Source of the DNA: JAHEDH01 sp963753285
GTDB taxonomy: Bacteria; Actinomycetota; Acidimicrobiia; Spongiisociales; ZC4RG35
Length of the DNA: 64,000 bases
Direction: 5' to 3'
Assembly (NCBI GenBank): GCA_963753285.1
Contig: CAVWBT010000008.1
Coordinates: 186,001-250,000 of the forward strand
The position numbers were made by a program, and so were the translations under genes. A model generated the notes under the pieces. It searched no databases and had not been told where the DNA came from. It worked only from the letters and a program-made list of their open reading frames with translations. How positions within the stretch are numbered: position 1 is the stretch's first letter; each line of letters begins with the position of its first letter. Below, one piece after another: positions 60,544 to 64,000 of this stretch.

Positions 60544-60618
60544 GGGAGGGCCGGTCTCACCATTGACTCGCTGCGCCCCTCGGTGACCGATCTGACGGGT
60601 CGCAGGTCCACGTCTCCC
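60544..60618 (-). ncRNA. Candidate structured leader RNA, copy C
   Basis: 75 nt on the minus strand upstream of locus C. P2 is CTGCGACCC/GGGGCGCAG with one mismatch; pair 7 is C-G against U-A in B and G-C in A. P1 and the potential pseudoknot (CGGTCACC with GGTGAGACCG) are conserved. A GAGC-GCATT-GCTC stem stands just before AGGGAGG. Confidence 0.7.
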
Positions 60619-60781
60619 ACAAGCCCCCCTGTCTCGGGTTCCATTCCCGAGTCTTTTCAGTAGGAAGAGGCGCTCGACCACTCGCTGATACCTACGAAAT
60701 CAGTGTCGCGAATGGGACTAGTCACCGCCATGGTTCCGAAGGCTCATCCTCCGATGACGAAGGGCTTCGGTCGCCGGCGTG

Positions 60782-62047
60782 TCAGGCAGATCGCTCCTGG
60801 ATATCGTCGATCTCCGAGCGTGGGATCAGCGTTGGATTCACCCGCTCGGCCACGACTTCCTTGGTGATCTCGACGCGACCGATGTCGTCGCGTGAGGGGA
60901 TGTCGAACATGGTGTTCAACAGCACCTCTTCGAGGATCGCCCGCAGTCCGCGGGCACCGGTGCCGCGCCTGATCGCCTGATCGGCGACCGCATCGAGGGC
61001 GTCTTCGGTGAACACGAGTTCGACCCCGTCCATTTCGAACATGCGTGCGTACTGACGGGCAAGTGCGTTCCGGGGCTCGGTGAGAATCTTGACCAAGGCG
61101 TCCTTGTCGAGATGCTCGACCGTCGCAACCACCGGCAGTCGCCCGATGAACTCGGGGATCAAACCGAATTTGATGAGGTCCTCGGGAAGCACCTCCGACA
61201 GCACCGCGGAGCGATCGAGATCGTTGCGGGACTTCACGTCTGCCCCGAATCCGACCTGCTTTGCGCCGATCCGGTTGTTGATGATGTCGTCGAGCCCTGC
61301 GAAGGCGCCACCGCAGATGAAGAGCACGTTCGACGTGTCGATCTGGATGAATTCCTGGTGTGGGTGCTTTCGACCACCCTGTGGAGGGACGCTCGCCACG
61401 GTGCCCTCGAGAATCTTCAGGAGCGCCTGCTGGACGCCCTCGCCCGAGACGTCGCGGGTGATCGACGGGTTCTCTGCCTTGCGGGCGACCTTGTCGATCT
61501 CGTCGATGTAGATGATCCCCTGTTCGGCCCGTTTGACGTCGTAGTCGGCCGCCTGGATGAGCTTGAGCAGGATGTTCTCGACATCCTCGCCGACATAGCC
61601 GGCCTCGGTGAGTGCGGTGGCGTCGGCGATCGCAATCGGCACGTTCAATTGGCGGGCAAGCGTCTGTACGAGGAACGTCTTGCCCGACCCCGTCGGCCCC
61701 ACCATGAGGATGTTCGACTTCGCCAATTCGACGTCATCGTGTCTCGGGTCACCGGTCCGCACCCGCTTGTAGTGGTTGTACACGGCCACCGCGAGCGACT
61801 TCTTGGCGTGCTCCTGGCCCACGACGTATTCATCGAGATATGAACGGATCTCGACAGGCTTGGGAAGGTCCGTGAACGTCACATCGTCACTCGAAGAGAG
61901 CTCCTCCTCGATGATCTCATTACACAGATCGATGCACTCGTCGCAGATGTAGACGCCTGGGCCGGCGATCAGCTTCTTGACCTGGCGCTGCGATTTTCCG
62001 CAGAAGCTGCACTTCAGCAGTTCGCTGTTCTCGGTGAACTTCGACAT
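60782..62047 (-). CDS. clpX: ATP-dependent Clp protease ATP-binding subunit ClpX
   Basis: 421 residues. The zinc-binding domain (CSFCGKS...CDECIDLC) is followed by an AAA+ core: Walker A VGPTGSGKTF, Walker B IIYIDEIDKVARK, pore-loop region GYVGEDVENILLKL, the RKH loop GGRKHPHQEF, and IPEFIGRLPVVATVE. It unfolds substrates and feeds ClpP. It follows clpP with a 15-bp gap. Confidence 0.98.
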   Translation of the reverse strand: MSKFTENSELLKCSFCGKSQRQVKKLIAGPGVYICDECIDLCNEIIEEELSSSDDVTFTDLPKPVEIRSYLDEYVVGQEHAKKSLAVAVYNHYKRVRTGDPRHDDVELAKSNILMVGPTGSGKTFLVQTLARQLNVPIAIADATALTEAGYVGEDVENILLKLIQAADYDVKRAEQGIIYIDEIDKVARKAENPSITRDVSGEGVQQALLKILEGTVASVPPQGGRKHPHQEFIQIDTSNVLFICGGAFAGLDDIINNRIGAKQVGFGADVKSRNDLDRSAVLSEVLPEDLIKFGLIPEFIGRLPVVATVEHLDKDALVKILTEPRNALARQYARMFEMDGVELVFTEDALDAVADQAIRRGTGARGLRAILEEVLLNTMFDIPSRDDIGRVEITKEVVAERVNPTLIPRSEIDDIQERSA

Positions 62048-62062
62048 CGGTGGCGCGCCTCC

Positions 62063-62689
62063 TTATTCAGAAGACGTTACCGCAGAAAGCTCCCTTCGGG
62101 TGAGCACTTGATCGATGATGCCGTATTCCTTGGCCGCAGGAGCGAGCATCCAGTAGTCGCGTTCGGTGTCCTTCTCGACCTTCTCGAGCGGCTGCCCGGA
62201 GTGCTCGGCGAGGATCGCATTCAGCTGTTCGCGCATCTCGACGATCAGCTTCGCTTGGATCTCGATGTCGGTTGCCTGGCCCTGGGCGCCGCCGTGTGGC
62301 TGGTGCAGCATGATCCGGGCGTGGGGCAGGGCGAAGCGCTTCCCCTGGGTCCCGCCGGCGAGGATCACCGCGGCCGCGGAGGCCGCCATGCCCATGCAGA
62401 CGGTGTTCACGTCGGGCTTGATGTAGTTCATCGTGTCGTAGATGGCGAACAGCGACGTGATCGATCCACCCGGCGAGTTGATGTAGAGGAAGACGTCCTT
62501 GTCGGGATCATCCGACTCGAGGTGCAGCAGCTGCGCCATGATCAGGTTCGCGACGGTGTCGTCGATCGGCGTACCGAGGAAGATGATCCGATCCTTCAGC
62601 AGACGACTGTAGATGTCGTAGGTGCGCTCGCCGCGGCTGGTGTTCTCTGTGACATATGGGACTGGCATGTATGCCTGGGGGTCCATCAT
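62063..62689 (-). CDS. clpP: ATP-dependent Clp protease proteolytic subunit ClpP
   Basis: 208 residues. The catalytic triad is complete: Ser in CMGMAASAAAV, His in IMLHQPHGG, Asp in EKDTERDYWML. YINSPGGSITSLFAIYDTMN is the family signature. ATG 62689 overlaps the tig stop by ATGA. Only one clpP is seen here; actinobacteria often have two. Confidence 0.98.
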   Translation of the reverse strand: MMDPQAYMPVPYVTENTSRGERTYDIYSRLLKDRIIFLGTPIDDTVANLIMAQLLHLESDDPDKDVFLYINSPGGSITSLFAIYDTMNYIKPDVNTVCMGMAASAAAVILAGGTQGKRFALPHARIMLHQPHGGAQGQATDIEIQAKLIVEMREQLNAILAEHSGQPLEKVEKDTERDYWMLAPAAKEYGIIDQVLTRRELSAVTSSE

Positions 62690-64000
62690 TCCTCCTCGTT
62701 GGATGCGATGACCTCTGCTTCAACAACTTGTGCTTCGACGACGTCCGTCTGGTCGGCGTCCACCGCCTCGGCTTCGACGACGTGCGTCGTGGCCGGTGGG
62801 GCGATCGTGAGATCGACCTCGTTGCCTTCTTCGTCGACGGGTCGAGCACCGTTCACGATGGCCTCGAGCGCCTTGTTTCGCAGGATATCACCGGCCAGGT
62901 TCTTTCTCTGGAGGTCGTTCTGGAGCGCAAGGCGGATCCGTTCGGGGTCTTCCGACGATGCAACGACCATCTCGATGACCGAAGCGAGTTCCTCTTCACC
63001 GACCTCGAAACCCTCCACATCGATGACGGCCTCGAGCAGCAGGCGGGTCTTCAGGCTGCGTTCGGCCTGGGACTCGAGATCCGAGATGAACGCCTCCTGT
63101 TGGATGCCGGTCACCCGGAAGTAGTCCTCGAGACCGATCTGCTGCTCTTCGAGACGGTGACTGAACCGGTGGAACACCTCGTCCATCTCGGCGCGCACGA
63201 GCGCTTCCGGGAGGTCGACGACGACCTCGTCGACGAGTTGATCGAGCGCTCGATCCTGGAATGTTCCTGCCAGTGATCGCCTCTTCATGTCGCTCATCTG
63301 CCCGAGCAGCGTCGAGCGGAGTTCGTCGACCGTTTCGAATTCGGTCGTTTCGGTCACCCACTCGTCTGTCACCTCGGGAAGGACACGCTCGCGGACGTCG
63401 TTGACCTTCACCGAGTAGATGACCTCCATCCCGGCCTTCTCACCGAAACCCTCGGGAAGCGGACCCTCGAAGGTGACAGTGTCACCGGCACCTGCGCCCA
63501 CCAGTGATTCGTCCAGCGCTGCGATGAGACCTCCGGACCCGACCTCGTACAGCAACCCGGCGGCGGCGGCTTCCGGAACGTCCTCCCCGTCCTTCGTCGC
63601 CGAGATGTCCATGGACACGAAGTCACCGGTGCTCGCTGTGCGGTCGACCTCCTCGACGGAGGCGAACTGCTCCCGGAACCGATCGATCTGGGCGTCCAAT
63701 TCCTCGTCGGTCACCTCGACCGACCCGACCTCCACCACGCGGTCGTGGATCTCAGGCACCTCCCCGAGTTCAGGCCAGGTCGTGACCTTCACCTCGACCT
63801 TGACTCCCGTGAGGCTGTCTTCGATCGACTCGAGCGCCGGCGAGACGGCAGGCTCGATATCGAGCTCGGTGAGCACGTCGCCGACCTTCTTCGGCAGCAT
63901 CTCGTCGATGGCCTCGGAGCGAAGACGTTCCGCTCCGACGGTCGCCTCGACGATCGCCCTCGGCGCTTTGCCCGGGCGGAACCCACGGATCTTGACTTCC
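62686..64000 (-). CDS. tig: Trigger factor, N-terminus beyond window
   Basis: At least 437 residues are encoded; the gene runs off the window on its 5' side. The first visible codons read EVKIRGFRPGKAPRAIVEAT, the ribosome-binding GFRxGxxP loop, so only some 30-40 residues are missing. A PPIase (FKBP-like) domain follows (STGDFVSMDISATKDGEDVP; GLIAALDESLVGAGAGDTVT) and then the helical C-terminal chaperone arms. The end is an acidic tail rich in Val/Glu. ATG 63900 is an internal methionine, not the start. Co-translational folding factor; coupled to clpP. Confidence 0.96.
   Translation of the reverse strand, partial: EVKIRGFRPGKAPRAIVEATVGAERLRSEAIDEMLPKKVGDVLTELDIEPAVSPALESIEDSLTGVKVEVKVTTWPELGEVPEIHDRVVEVGSVEVTDEELDAQIDRFREQFASVEEVDRTASTGDFVSMDISATKDGEDVPEAAAAGLLYEVGSGGLIAALDESLVGAGAGDTVTFEGPLPEGFGEKAGMEVIYSVKVNDVRERVLPEVTDEWVTETTEFETVDELRSTLLGQMSDMKRRSLAGTFQDRALDQLVDEVVVDLPEALVRAEMDEVFHRFSHRLEEQQIGLEDYFRVTGIQQEAFISDLESQAERSLKTRLLLEAVIDVEGFEVGEEELASVIEMVVASSEDPERIRLALQNDLQRKNLAGDILRNKALEAIVNGARPVDEEGNEVDLTIAPPATTHVVEAEAVDADQTDVVEAQVVEAEVIASNEEE

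Overview
The window is GC-rich bacterial chromosome, densely packed with short operons in which neighbouring genes commonly overlap as ATGA or GTGA and GTG starts are frequent. The gene complement (mreBCD-mrdA-rodA, tig-clpP-clpX, type I GAPDH, MoxR/VWA pairs, CeoB/CeoC-like TrkA proteins, Thr-rich linkers before LPFTG sorting signals) points to an actinomycetote. Acidimicrobiia is my best guess from general resemblance only. There is no rRNA operon, CRISPR array or replication origin. The one intact tRNA is tRNA-Ala(GGC).

Layout. 1-5.3 kb (minus): an acyl-CoA synthetase followed by the E1alpha, E1beta and E2 subunits of a 2-oxoacid dehydrogenase and an acyl carrier protein cut by the window edge. 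5.4-8.3 kb: a universal stress protein, a beta-propeller lipoprotein and a small winged-helix regulator. 8.3-16.9 kb (plus): a complete Mrp Na+/H+ antiporter operon (A-B-C-D-F and a fused G-E), then a tandem Usp protein and a CPA2 antiporter with RCK domains. The mrpA and usp promoters carry the same inverted-repeat operator. 17.4-19.6 kb: a small scar of foreign DNA at the 3' end of tRNA-Ala, with a duplicated 35-bp tRNA end, an integrase remnant, a MazF-type toxin-antitoxin pair and a broken hydrolase. 19.7-21.2 kb (minus): M23-like protein, nadD, rsfS. 21.3-23.3 kb (plus): two overlapping GAPDH genes, the first lacking the catalytic cysteine. 23.3-27.6 kb (minus): a tocopherol-cyclase-like protein, a response regulator and a VWA/MoxR pair. 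27.7-34 kb (plus): a K+ uptake operon with three TrkA-type proteins, two TrkH subunits and an embedded 44-codon membrane peptide.

34-41.6 kb: rplU-rpmA-obg-proB (minus), a PIG-L deacetylase overlapping a GH3-type adenylating enzyme (plus), and RNase E/G (minus). 42-43 kb: thymidine kinase, whose stop codon lies in a heptanucleotide array, followed by four 97-bp tandem repeats. 43-53.4 kb (minus): cell-shape operon mreB-mreC-mreD-mrdA-rodA, plus ndk, folC and valS. 53.6-60.6 kb (minus): a lipoprotein and three tandem LPXTG-type surface-protein loci, one intact and two frameshifted. Each of the three is preceded by the same approximately 75-nt structured leader with compensatory base changes. 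60.8-64 kb (minus): tig (5' end outside), clpP and clpX.

Themes: cation homeostasis (Mrp, CPA2, Trk), cell envelope and shape, and protein quality control. The least explained items are the repeated leader RNA upstream of the surface proteins, the shared antiporter operator, and the Cys-less GAPDH paralogue that is translationally coupled to the normal enzyme.
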